DNA of 30,956 nucleotides from Rathayibacter_A sp036510655 (GTDB lineage: Bacteria > Actinomycetota > Actinomycetes > Actinomycetales > Microbacteriaceae). Under the pieces are notes generated by a model. The model was not told the DNA's origin and searched no databases. It saw nothing but the letters and a program-made list of their open reading frames with translations. The DNA is taken from the NCBI GenBank assembly GCA_036510655.1, contig DATCDQ010000094.1:1-30956 (forward strand), given 5' to 3'. Numbering within the stretch: the stretch's first letter is position 1; every line of letters starts with the position of its first letter. Of this stretch, positions 1 through 7,101 are shown in pieces. The translations under genes were made by a program, and so were the position numbers.

Positions 1-1
1 A

Positions 2-493
2 CCGCTGCCAGGCGACGTCGATTGGGGAGCTCTCCGCGAGGCGGCCGTCGAGGCGATGGGCAACGCTTACGTGCCGTATTCACGGTTCCCGGTCGGCGCT
101 GCGGCGCTGGTCACGGACGGTCGTATCGTGGCGGGTTGCAATGTGGAGAATGCCAGTTACGGCGTGACGCTGTGCGCAGAATGCGGGCTGGTCTCCGCGC
201 TGCATATGAGTGGCGGCGGCCAGCTCGTGGCGTTCACCTGTGTCGACGGCAACGGCGAGACGCTCATGCCCTGCGGCCGCTGCCGTCAGCTGCTCTATGA
301 GCACTCGGTTGCCGGGATGCTGCTGGAGACCGTCTCCGGCATCCGCACGATCGATGAGGTGCTCCCTGACGCGTTCGGACCCCGCCAACTCGCCCAGTAC
401 CGTGTGTCAGAGCACGGTGATTCCGAGCGCAGCGATTCACGGCGCAGCGATTCACAACGCAGCGATTCACAACATTGGGGAAGTCATGACTGA
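2..493 (+). CDS. cdd: Cytidine deaminase, 5' end outside the window
   Basis: Deaminates cytidine and deoxycytidine to uridine and deoxyuridine in the cytoplasm. The reading frame is open from base 2, so the true start lies upstream. The zinc-dependent deaminase core is clear: NVENASYG, then CAECGLVSA carrying the zinc cysteine and the catalytic glutamate, then PCGRCRQ with the other two zinc cysteines. This is the small homotetrameric cytidine deaminase type. After the normal domain end (about QLAQYRV) the protein has an unusual hydrophilic tail rich in Ser, Asp, Arg and Gln, encoded by a 15-bp tandem repeat. The stop overlaps the deoA start by 8 bases, so the two genes are almost certainly co-transcribed and translationally coupled. 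The product uridine/deoxyuridine feeds the next enzyme. Function is near certain; the tail has no recognised role. Confidence 0.95.
   Translation, partial: PLPGDVDWGALREAAVEAMGNAYVPYSRFPVGAAALVTDGRIVAGCNVENASYGVTLCAECGLVSALHMSGGGQLVAFTCVDGNGETLMPCGRCRQLLYEHSVAGMLLETVSGIRTIDEVLPDAFGPRQLAQYRVSEHGDSERSDSRRSDSQRSDSQHWGSHD
428..470 (+). repeat. 15-bp tandem repeat in the cdd 3' end
   Basis: The 13-base core CGCAGCGATTCAC occurs at 428-440, 443-455 and 458-470, a period of 15 bases. It is in frame and gives five-residue repeats rich in Ser-Asp and Arg/Gln at the Cdd C terminus. The last unit ends just before the deoA ribosome-binding region. Confidence 0.9.
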
Positions 494-1787
494 TCCGGCC
501 GTTGAAGCCTTCGATACCGTCGACCTGATTCGTGCCAAGCGCGACCGTCGCGAGTTGTCCACACCCGAAATCAACTGGCTCATCGACGCGTACACCCGCG
601 GATTCGTAGCGGATGAGCAGATGGCCGCGCTTGCAATGGCGATCCTGCTGAACGGCATGAACCGGCGCGAGATCCACGACCTCACGCTGGCGATGATCGC
701 CAGCGGTGAGCGGATGAGCTTCGCAGGACTCGGCAAGCCGACCGTTGACAAGCACTCGACCGGCGGTGTGGGCGACAAGATCACACTGCCGCTGATGCCA
801 CTCGTGGCATCTTTCGGCGTCGCGGTGCCGCAACTATCCGGCCGTGGACTCGGCCACACCGGCGGCACGCTCGACAAACTCGAGTCCATTCCCGGTTGGC
901 GCGCAGACCTCACGAACGAGGAGATGTTCGTCCAGCTGCGCGACCACGGCGGTGTGATCTGCGCGGCCGGCTCCGGGCTCGCACCGGCGGACAAGAAGCT
1001 GTACGCGTTGCGCGACATCACCGGCACGGTCGAGGCGATCCCGCTGATTGCGTCTTCGATCATGTCGAAGAAGATTGCAGAGGGCACGGATTCCCTCGTG
1101 CTCGACGTCAAATTCGGCTCTGGTTCGTTCATGGGCGACATCGCGCGTTCGCGTGAGTTGGCTGAAACGATGGTAGCGCTCGGTCGGGATGCCGGCGTGG
1201 CGACATCCGCTCTGCTCACCGACATGAATGTGCCGCTCGGCTTGACGATCGGCAACGCGAACGAGGTGCGCGAATCCGTCGAGGTACTCGCCGGCGGCGG
1301 ACCTGCGGATGTCGTCGAGCTCACGATTGCACTCGCCCGAGAGATGCTGACCCTGGCCGGTCAGCCGGACGCCGACATCGAGGCCGCCCTGGAAGACGGA
1401 CGCGCGATGGACACCTGGCGTGCGGTCATCCGTGCCCAGGGCGGCGATCCGGATGCCGCATTGCCGGTCGCGCGCGAGACGCACACGGTCGTCGCCGATC
1501 GCGACGGCGTGCTGGTGCGGCAGGATGCACTGCCCTTCGGCATCGCAGCCTGGCGCCTGGGTGCTGGGCGTGCCCGCCAGCAGGATCCGGTGCAACACGC
1601 CGCCGGAATCGATCTGCATGCAAAGCCCGGCGACACGGTGCGGGCTGGCGAACCCCTGTTCACGCTGAGTGCGGATGAGCCCGCGCGCTTCGAACGAGCG
1701 CTTGCCGCTGTCGAGGGTGCCTGGCGTATCGGCGACGCATCCGAGTACACGCCGCGCGGCCCGATCGTGGCCGAGCGCATCGGCTGA
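486..1787 (+). CDS. deoA: Thymidine phosphorylase (pyrimidine nucleoside phosphorylase family)
   Basis: Phosphorolyses thymidine and deoxyuridine to the base plus 2-deoxyribose-1-phosphate. The ATG at 486 is chosen because it overlaps the cdd stop, has GGGGAAG upstream, and gives a protein of 433 residues, the usual size. Family landmarks are KHSTGGVGDK at residues 89-98 (phosphate binding) and SGRGLGHTGGTLDKLE at about 118-133. They are followed by the alpha/beta domain and a C-terminal domain with the HAKPGDTVRAGEPLFT segment typical of the family. The open frame extends upstream inside cdd, but that part is not conserved coding sequence. Bacterial DeoA and pyrimidine nucleoside phosphorylase (Pdp) share this fold, so uridine may also be a substrate. 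The gene ends at a three-unit tandem repeat and a large palindrome that probably stops transcription. Confidence 0.94.
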   Translation: MTDPAVEAFDTVDLIRAKRDRRELSTPEINWLIDAYTRGFVADEQMAALAMAILLNGMNRREIHDLTLAMIASGERMSFAGLGKPTVDKHSTGGVGDKITLPLMPLVASFGVAVPQLSGRGLGHTGGTLDKLESIPGWRADLTNEEMFVQLRDHGGVICAAGSGLAPADKKLYALRDITGTVEAIPLIASSIMSKKIAEGTDSLVLDVKFGSGSFMGDIARSRELAETMVALGRDAGVATSALLTDMNVPLGLTIGNANEVRESVEVLAGGGPADVVELTIALAREMLTLAGQPDADIEAALEDGRAMDTWRAVIRAQGGDPDAALPVARETHTVVADRDGVLVRQDALPFGIAAWRLGAGRARQQDPVQHAAGIDLHAKPGDTVRAGEPLFTLSADEPARFERALAAVEGAWRIGDASEYTPRGPIVAERIG

Positions 1788-1877
1788 CCCGTTGGTCGAG
1801 TAGCGAGCGCCAGCAATCCCGTTGGTCGAGTAGCGAGCGCCAGCAAACCCGTTGGTCGAGTAGCGAGCGTCAGCGAG
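1788..1877. repeat. Three contiguous 30-bp tandem repeats carrying GGTCGAGTAGCGAGCG
   Basis: Units at 1788-1817, 1818-1847 and 1848-1877 are identical except for a few bases at the 3' end. Each begins CCCGTTGGTCGAGTAGCGAG. There are no spacers, so this is not a CRISPR array. The last unit forms the left arm of the palindrome that follows. The same GGTCGAGTA core recurs at 7120, 13684, 20024 and 20064. Confidence 0.93.
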
Positions 1878-1931
1878 TGTATCGAGACCTGGTGACGGGT
1901 CTCGATACGCTCGTTCCTCGCTACTCGACCA
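1853..1931. terminator. Large inverted repeat between convergent genes, likely bidirectional terminator (REP-like)
   Basis: The left arm (1853-1889) starts TGGTCGAGTAGCGAG and ends TATCGAGACC. The right arm (1898-1931) starts GGTCTCGATACGCTCG and ends CGCTACTCGACCA. The arms are close reverse complements around a short loop. The element sits exactly between convergent deoA and the nucleoside hydrolase gene and overlaps the end of the latter. A terminator role is inferred from position and structure; no strong T-run is present. Repeats of this kind are scattered through Micrococcales genomes. Confidence 0.7.
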
Positions 1932-2889
1932 CCGGGGTGTCGCTACTGGACCGCCTACCGATGCGACCCACCGCGTCGACCACCTGGTCCCAGAACCTCG
2001 GGGCATCCAGGTCGATGGCCGCCTGCGACGTGCAGTCGTCCGGTGCGGGGGAGCGGAAGTCCGCGACCGTCATCCCGAGGGTGAGTGTGCCGGTCAGTTC
2101 CACGTCAAGTGGCACTCGGCGCACGGTCATGACTGACGGGTCAGCCACATACGCGACGGCGCATACATCGTGAACGGGTGGTGAGTCGAACCCCTGTGCA
2201 TCCTTGTACGATTCGGTGAAGAACGCGAGAAGGTCGACGACGAGCTTCGACGAGGCGGTGCCGAGCGCGGCGAAGCGGGAGACGACATCCGGGGTGGCGA
2301 GCGCCTGGTGTGTGAGATCCAGCCCGACCATGGTGAGCGGCCAGTGCTCGTTGAAGACGATGTGTGCAGCCTCCGGGTCGACGATGATGTTGAACTCTGC
2401 TGTGGCGCTCCAGTTACCGGTCGCATAGCCGCCGCCCATCAGCACCACCTCGCGCACCCGGTCGACGATGCGTGGTTCACGCCGGGCAGCCATCGCGATA
2501 TTCGTCAGCGGCCCCGTCGGCACCAGCGTGATCTCTCCCGGTGCGTGGCTCATCAGGGTGTCGATGATGAGGTCGACGGCGTGGCGTTCGTCGAGCCGCA
2601 CCGTGGGCACGGGCAGCTCCGGCCCATCCATACCGCTATCCCCATGGATGCTCGCGGCGAACGAACGCGCACGCACGAGCGGGCGGTCCATCCCCGCGGC
2701 GATCGGCACGTCGGTGATGCCGGCGATGGTCGCGACGGCCAATGCATTGTGCGTCACCTTGTCGAGCGACTGGTTTCCGGCGACCGTCGTGATGGCTGCC
2801 AATTCGATCTCGGGGCTGCCGTGTGCGAGCAGCATTGCGATGGCGTCGTCGTGACCGGGATCGCAGTCGAGAATGATCGTGCGTGGCAT
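1921..2889 (-). CDS. Inosine-uridine preferring nucleoside hydrolase family protein
   Basis: Hydrolyses the N-glycosidic bond of nucleosides to free base plus ribose, without phosphate. The N terminus has the signature DCDPGHDDA (residues 8-16), whose aspartates bind the catalytic calcium. The C-terminal part has HDVCAVAY, carrying the last calcium aspartate. At 322 residues it is the normal family length. The ATG at 2889 is preferred because GAGTGAGGA lies six to seven bases upstream; an in-frame TTG at 2907 would place that Shine-Dalgarno sequence inside the gene. Base specificity cannot be read from the sequence. It is divergent from the AHCY-like gene and convergent with deoA. The last codons, Val-Val-Glu-stop, are made by the GGTCGAGTAG repeat, so the intergenic repeat has supplied the stop codon. 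Confidence 0.92.
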   Translation of the reverse strand: MPRTIILDCDPGHDDAIAMLLAHGSPEIELAAITTVAGNQSLDKVTHNALAVATIAGITDVPIAAGMDRPLVRARSFAASIHGDSGMDGPELPVPTVRLDERHAVDLIIDTLMSHAPGEITLVPTGPLTNIAMAARREPRIVDRVREVVLMGGGYATGNWSATAEFNIIVDPEAAHIVFNEHWPLTMVGLDLTHQALATPDVVSRFAALGTASSKLVVDLLAFFTESYKDAQGFDSPPVHDVCAVAYVADPSVMTVRRVPLDVELTGTLTLGMTVADFRSPAPDDCTSQAAIDLDAPRFWDQVVDAVGRIGRRSSSDTPVVE

Positions 2890-2951
2890 GGGGCAATCCT
2901 CACTCAATATTTGTAGGTGAAACTAGACTTTGTATATGTAAGACTAAGGGC
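2890..2951. promoter_or_regulatory. Divergent promoter region with a 19-bp-spaced direct repeat
   Basis: This 62-bp AT-rich gap separates the divergent nucleoside hydrolase and AHCY-like genes. It holds two copies of TTTGTAnnTGnAA at 2910-2922 and 2929-2941, spaced 19 bases, which could be tandem operator half-sites. A TAGACT hexamer at 2924-2929 resembles an actinobacterial -10 box for the rightward gene. AAGGG lies just before the ATG at 2952. The IclR-type regulator encoded at 4215 is the obvious candidate ligand-responsive regulator. That link is inference. Confidence 0.45.
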
Positions 2952-4205
2952 ATGACGACTCTTGCCGAAGAAGGCGCTGCGCGGATCGAATGGATCCGCT
3001 CGCGAATGACGATGCTCGCGGAACTCCGCAACGAATTAAAGCAGACCACTCCGTTTGCCGGCCATCGGATCGGAATGTCTCTGCACCTGGAGCCGAAGAC
3101 CGCAGTGCTGCTCGAGACACTCGCCGCCGGCGGTGCCGAGATCGTGGCGACAGGCAATCACGGTTCCACCCAGGATGATGTCGTCGCTGCCCTCCGCGAG
3201 ACCGGCATGACCCTGTTCGGTCGACGAGCTGACAGCATCGAGCAGCACCACGCGAACATTGCCGCCGTGCTGGATGCAAGCCCGGACATGCTGCTCGACA
3301 ACGGCGGCGACCTCACGGCGGGCATCGTGGCGCGCGCGGAGACAGCCCCGGATACGACGGCGCGCGTGATCGGCGGAACGGAGGAGACGACATCCGGCGG
3401 CTTGCGCCTGCGCGGCGAACTGGTGGGACGTGTGCCGTTCCCGATGATCGTCATCAACGACAGCATGCTCAAAGCGATCGGCGAGAACAGGCACGGGGTT
3501 GGTCAATCCGTGCTGGAGAGCTTCATGCGCATCACGAACGTCATGGTGCCCGGTCGACACGTGCTCGTGATCGGCTACGGCTGGTGCGGGCGGGGGATTG
3601 CCGAGTCATTCCGTGCACTCGGAGCGCAGGTGGCTGTCGCCGAAGTCGACGAACTCAAGGCCTTCGAGGCGGCGCTCGACGGCTTCCGCGTCGGCGCCAC
3701 GGGCGACTTTCTCGGCTGGGCGGATGCCGTGATCACCGCCACCGGGCAGCCCGGCGTTCTCGACACTGCCGACTTCGCGCAATTGCGGGACGGTGTCATC
3801 CTGGCAAACAGCGGCCATTTCCCGTGGGAGATCGACGTGCCTGCACTGCGGGCAGTGAGCACCGGGTCGCGGACGATCGCCGACGCCGTTGAGCGCATCG
3901 ACCTGCCCGACGGACGTCACATCATCCTGCTGGCGGACGGGCGCATGGTCAATCTGGCCGGACGCGATCCGAAGGGCAATTCACTCGAGGCGATGGATCT
4001 TGGCTTCATGCTGCAGGTGCTCTCGCTCGAGCGCGTGGCACTCGCGCACGACGACGCGACTCAGGACACCACCGCGCAGGCACCAGACCAGGCGCCAGAC
4101 CAGGCGCCAGCTCAAGCGCTGCCCGTCGGCCCGCAGCCGGTGCCACGCGACATCGAACGGCGCATCGCGCGATCGTTCCTGGCCGCGCTCGACAGCGCCC
4201 GCTGA
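2952..4205 (+). CDS. Adenosylhomocysteinase-like NAD-binding protein with altered active-site residues
   Basis: The fold is clearly that of S-adenosylhomocysteine hydrolase. It has LHLEPKTAVLLETL (around His45), DNGGDLT (116-122), GGTEETTSGG (141-150), NDSMLKAIGEN (169-179), the NAD Rossmann motif VIGYGWCGRG and NSGHFPWEID. His45, Glu145, Lys174 and Asn179 match the human catalytic His55, Glu156, Lys186 and Asn191. Several expected residues differ: human Asp131 aligns with Asn117, Asp190 with Glu178, Cys195 with Val183, and the adenine-contact pair Thr57/Glu59 with Glu47/Lys49. The GHPSFVM segment and the C-terminal lysine/tyrosine tail (KPDHYRY) are missing. At 417 residues it is shorter than typical enzymes (430-490). 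Near the C terminus is a Gln-Ala-Pro repeat. The NAD-dependent oxidation chemistry may be kept with a different nucleoside. Human numbering is from memory. The IclR gene follows after nine bases. Confidence 0.85.
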   Translation: MTTLAEEGAARIEWIRSRMTMLAELRNELKQTTPFAGHRIGMSLHLEPKTAVLLETLAAGGAEIVATGNHGSTQDDVVAALRETGMTLFGRRADSIEQHHANIAAVLDASPDMLLDNGGDLTAGIVARAETAPDTTARVIGGTEETTSGGLRLRGELVGRVPFPMIVINDSMLKAIGENRHGVGQSVLESFMRITNVMVPGRHVLVIGYGWCGRGIAESFRALGAQVAVAEVDELKAFEAALDGFRVGATGDFLGWADAVITATGQPGVLDTADFAQLRDGVILANSGHFPWEIDVPALRAVSTGSRTIADAVERIDLPDGRHIILLADGRMVNLAGRDPKGNSLEAMDLGFMLQVLSLERVALAHDDATQDTTAQAPDQAPDQAPAQALPVGPQPVPRDIERRIARSFLAALDSAR

Positions 4206-4214
4206 GGCGAGCGG

Positions 4215-4955
4215 ATGCCCGACTACACCGTCCCAGCCCTGGAAAAGGGGCTCGACGTGCTCGAACTGCTTGCCAACACGGCAACGCCGATCGGGCAGTC
4301 CGCGATCGCCGCGCACCTCGGCCGATCGACCGGCGAGCTGTTCCGCGTGCTTCAGACGCTGGAGAACCGCGCGTACATCTCGCGGGACGCCGACAGCGGC
4401 CTGTACCTTTTGACGACTCGGCTGCTCGATCTGGCCGGACGGCAGCCGGCGCTGCGCGGGCTCATCCTGCGGGCTGCGGGACCGATGAGCGAGCTGGCGG
4501 CGAGCACGGAGCAGTCATGCAACCTCGCCGTGCTGGACGGCGCCGAGGTGCGCGTGATCGCGCAGCAGGAGAGCCCGGCCGACTTCGGTTTCCGCGTGCG
4601 CGTCGGCGCCGCCTTCCCGCTCGCATCGACGGCCACTGGCGCGGTGCTGCTGGCATTCTGCTCGGCCGATCAGCGCGACGCTCTGCGTGCTGAGCTGGCG
4701 GCTCGCGGCGAAAAGCTGCAGGCTCTCGATGACCGGATCGAGCACATCCGTTCGCGTGGGTACGCGCGTGAGGAGGACGCCCGCCAGGCGGGCATCCTCG
4801 ACCTGTCCTACCCGGTTTTCGGAGCGGACGGGACGGCCGTCGCCGCACTGACCGTGCCATATGTGGCGACGAGTTACAGTGCGCACGACGCGGATGCGGT
4901 TGCCGCCAGAATCGAATCGGCGTCCGCCTCGATCTCGCAACCCATCGCCTCGTAG
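4215..4955 (+). CDS. IclR-family transcriptional regulator
   Basis: A 246-residue DNA-binding regulator of the IclR family. The N-terminal winged helix-turn-helix (about residues 6-65) begins VPALEKGLDVLELL and includes IGQSAIAAHLGRSTGELFRVLQTLE. The C-terminal effector domain contains the family segment FPLASTATGAVLLAF and ends with SYPVFGADGTAVAALTVPYV, near the usual ligand pocket. The ATG at 4215 follows the AHCY-like stop by nine bases, with GAGGCGAG upstream, so the two are one operon. The adenosine deaminase gene starts 52 bases after its stop. IclR regulators usually sense small catabolites; context suggests a nucleoside-derived compound controlling the divergent hydrolase/AHCY-like promoter, but the ligand is unknown. 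Confidence 0.93.
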   Translation: MPDYTVPALEKGLDVLELLANTATPIGQSAIAAHLGRSTGELFRVLQTLENRAYISRDADSGLYLLTTRLLDLAGRQPALRGLILRAAGPMSELAASTEQSCNLAVLDGAEVRVIAQQESPADFGFRVRVGAAFPLASTATGAVLLAFCSADQRDALRAELAARGEKLQALDDRIEHIRSRGYAREEDARQAGILDLSYPVFGADGTAVAALTVPYVATSYSAHDADAVAARIESASASISQPIAS

Positions 4956-5007
4956 ACTTGACCCGGTGCGCGCAGCGGCGCGTGGCCGAGCGTCGAAGGA
5001 GCGGACC

Positions 5008-6126
5008 GTGAACACTGTGCCCGATGAGTACTTGCTGGCCAGCGGGGAGAGCATCAGCGCCCTGCCGAAGGTGTCGTTACACGACCATCTTGACGGCGCA
5101 CTGCGTCCGCAGACGATCATCGAGCTGGCCGAGTCACTCGGCATCGAGACCCCTGAGACGGATGCTGCTGCCCTCGGCGATTGGTTCACGAGCCAAGCCG
5201 ATTCCGGTTCCCTGGTCGAATACCTCAAGACCTTCGACGTGACGATCGGCGTGATGCAGACCCGCGAGGGCCTCGTGCGCGTCGCCCGCGAATACGTGCA
5301 GGATCTCGTCGCAGACGGCGTGCTCTACGGCGAGGTGCGCTGGGCGCCCGAGCAGCACCTCACGCGCGGACTCACGCTCGATCAGACCGTTGAGGCCGTG
5401 CAGGAGGGCATCGAAGAGGGCATTGACGATGCCGCAGCGAACGGCCGCGAGGTGCGCGTCGGTCAGCTGGTCAGCGCCATGCGCCACGCACATCGGGGCC
5501 TGGAGATCGCCGAACTTGCCGTGCGGCACCGCGACAACGGCGTCGTCGGTTTCGACATCGCGGGTGCCGAGGCTGGATTCCCACCGGCGAACCTGCGCAC
5601 GGCGTTCGACTATCTTGCAGAGCACTTCTTCCCCGCGACGGTGCATGCGGGCGAGGCGGACGGGCTGGACAGCATCCGCAGCGCGCTGATCGACGGTCGG
5701 GCGCTACGGCTCGGTCACGGCGTGCGGCTGGCAGAGGACATCGTTGTGGAGCGGCAGGATGACGAGAACACCTTTGTGTCTCTCGGCCGGTTGTCGCAGT
5801 GGGTCAAGGATCGCGAGATCGTGTTGGAGACGTCTCCGTCGTCGAACCTGCAGACCGGCGCCATCGCACAGTGGGGCGACGACCTGGTGGATCACCCGTT
5901 CGACCTGCTCTATCAGCTCGGATTCCGTGTGACGGTCAACACCGACAACCGCCTGATGAGCGGAACGACGCTGAGCCGCGAACTGGCGCTGCTGTCGGAG
6001 ACGTTCGACTACGACCTCGACGACATTCTCGCGTTCCAGCTCAACGCGGCCGCGGGCGCGTTCCTGCCGCTCGAGGATCGCGAAGATCTTGCCGATGCCC
6101 TGGCTGCGGGCTTCGATGAAATTTGA
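5008..6126 (+). CDS. add: Adenosine deaminase
   Basis: Converts adenosine and deoxyadenosine to inosine and deoxyinosine. The GTG at 5008 is chosen because AAGGAG sits six bases upstream; the open frame before it overlaps the iclR end. The protein has 372 residues. Zinc and catalytic landmarks are LHDHLDGALRP (His25, His27), VHAGEADG with the catalytic glutamate, and VTVNTDNRLMSGT with the terminal aspartate. SSNLQTG is also family-typical. A TAGACT hexamer at 4954-4959 could be its own -10 box, so expression may be partly independent of iclR. Inosine made here can be split by the nucleoside hydrolase at 1921 or by purine nucleoside phosphorylase at 15576. Confidence 0.95.
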   Translation: MNTVPDEYLLASGESISALPKVSLHDHLDGALRPQTIIELAESLGIETPETDAAALGDWFTSQADSGSLVEYLKTFDVTIGVMQTREGLVRVAREYVQDLVADGVLYGEVRWAPEQHLTRGLTLDQTVEAVQEGIEEGIDDAAANGREVRVGQLVSAMRHAHRGLEIAELAVRHRDNGVVGFDIAGAEAGFPPANLRTAFDYLAEHFFPATVHAGEADGLDSIRSALIDGRALRLGHGVRLAEDIVVERQDDENTFVSLGRLSQWVKDREIVLETSPSSNLQTGAIAQWGDDLVDHPFDLLYQLGFRVTVNTDNRLMSGTTLSRELALLSETFDYDLDDILAFQLNAAAGAFLPLEDREDLADALAAGFDEI

Positions 6127-6199
6127 GGTCTGGGCGGCCGTGGAGCGGGGGCGGCCGGGGGCGGCCGGTGGCGAGGGCGCGAAGCGGGCCGACTTCTCG

Positions 6200-6223
6200 G
6201 CTGAGTGTCAGCCTAGACTCAGC
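6200..6223 (+). promoter_or_regulatory. Small inverted repeat upstream of the PTS genes
   Basis: GCTGAGT and ACTCAGC form a 7-bp stem with a 10-base loop in the 131-bp gap between add and the EIIA gene. The loop and right arm contain TAGACT (6214-6219), a plausible -10 hexamer. The first part of the gap (6130-6170) is a G-rich run of GGGGGCGGCC repeats. The structure may be an operator or a weak terminator; there is no further support. Confidence 0.3.
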
Positions 6224-6257
6224 GGGATCGCATCCGTTGTGACGATACGCTGAAGGC

Positions 6258-6734
6258 ATGCCTCTCCCACCGTTGCCGGACGCTGCAATCTCTCTGAGAA
6301 TTCGCGCACTGGATTGGCGCGATGCGGTTCGTCTTGCGGGCGAGGCGCTGAGCCGTTCTGGCGCGACGCGCGCGGAATACACCGATCGGATGCTGCAGCT
6401 CGTCGACGATTACGGCGCGTACATCGTGATCGCACCGGGGCTGGCCCTTGCGCACGCACGACCGGGGCCGGATGTGCACCGTGACGGTCTGAGCGTCGTG
6501 ACGCTTTCGAATCCGGTCGTTTTCGGGCATCCGCACAACGACCCGGTCTCGATCGTGGTCGGGCTGGCCGTTGCAACACCGGATGCTCATGTCACGACGA
6601 TCGCAGCGCTCGCGAACGTATTCAACGACCCGCAAGCGATCACGCGGCTCGCGGCCGCGACGGAGCCGGACGAGGTGCGGCGCATTTTTGCCATCGATGA
6701 GCGCGAAGCTCAGCCTGACGGAGTCATCGGATGA
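6258..6734 (+). CDS. PTS sugar transporter EIIA component (mannitol/fructose/ascorbate-type domain)
   Basis: A 158-residue soluble phosphotransferase protein. The whole length is one PTS EIIA type-2 domain. The phosphorylated histidine is very likely His66 in GLALAHARPGPDV, which matches the GxAxPHARP motif of UlaC/SgaA-like proteins. The start at 6258 has GAAGG a few bases upstream. It receives phosphate from HPr and passes it to the EIIB protein encoded directly downstream, with which it overlaps by four bases (ATGA). No membrane EIIC gene is present between add and lacI or elsewhere in the window, so the transported sugar cannot be inferred. The neighbouring adenosine deaminase suggests a role linked to nucleosides or pentoses, but this is only context. 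Confidence 0.9.
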   Translation: MPLPPLPDAAISLRIRALDWRDAVRLAGEALSRSGATRAEYTDRMLQLVDDYGAYIVIAPGLALAHARPGPDVHRDGLSVVTLSNPVVFGHPHNDPVSIVVGLAVATPDAHVTTIAALANVFNDPQAITRLAAATEPDEVRRIFAIDEREAQPDGVIG

Positions 6735-7003
6735 AGATCGTCGCGATCTGCGGGGCCGGAGTCGGCACATCCGCCGTCCTGAAGGTGAACGCGGAACGGG
6801 CGCTCGAACGGTTGAACATCGCCGCGGATGTCACGGCCTCGGATGTCGCGAGCCTCGCCACCACCGCCGCAGACGCGCAGGTGATCCTGACGTCTCCGGA
6901 GCTGGTCAGCCGAATCGGGCCGACCAACGCGGACATCGTGGTGATCGAGAACTACTTCGACCTCGACGAGCTTGAGGGCAAGCTCGACGAGGCCCTCGGC
7001 TGA
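6731..7003 (+). CDS. PTS sugar transporter EIIB component (ascorbate/lactose-type)
   Basis: A 90-residue protein with the EIIB P-loop: KIVAICGAGVGTS, in which Cys7 is the phosphorylated residue. It is the small stand-alone type seen in UlaB/SgaB and related families. Its start overlaps the EIIA stop by four bases, so the two are translationally coupled. After its stop comes an array of 18-bp repeats instead of an EIIC gene. The pair could serve an EIIC encoded elsewhere, or could act as a regulatory phosphate relay. The family assignment is strong; the substrate is unknown. Confidence 0.9.
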   Translation: MKIVAICGAGVGTSAVLKVNAERALERLNIAADVTASDVASLATTAADAQVILTSPELVSRIGPTNADIVVIENYFDLDELEGKLDEALG

Positions 7004-7029
7004 CTCCCTTTTCGGTCGCATCGCGCAAC

Positions 7030-7101
7030 CCGGTTGCTGGTCGCAGTCCGGTCGCTGGTCGCCGTCCGGTCGCTGGTCGCAGTCCGGTCGCTGAGCGCAG
7101 T
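7030..7101. repeat. Four 18-bp tandem repeats after the EIIB gene
   Basis: Units at 7030-7047, 7048-7065, 7066-7083 and 7084-7101 follow the pattern CCGGTCGCTGGTCGCAGT with one or two changes each. They are non-coding and lie between the convergent EIIB and lacI genes. The fourth unit merges into the GCTGAGCGCAG module of the next repeat block. Confidence 0.93.

Noticed and set aside
467..1324. Long open frame on the minus strand inside cdd/deoA
   Set aside because: It is antisense to a well-supported enzyme and has the low-complexity Ser/Arg composition of high-GC shadow frames.
1788..1877. CRISPR-like array of three 30-bp repeats
   Set aside because: The units are contiguous with no spacers, and no cas gene is near; it is a tandem repeat linked to the following palindrome.
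834..2006. 390-codon minus-strand open frame over deoA and the repeats
   Set aside because: No recognisable domain, repetitive peptide from the intergenic repeats, and complete overlap with deoA.
6258..7003. Nitrogen-type PTS EIIA
   Set aside because: A coupled EIIB with an intact cysteine loop follows, which does not fit the nitrogen PTS.
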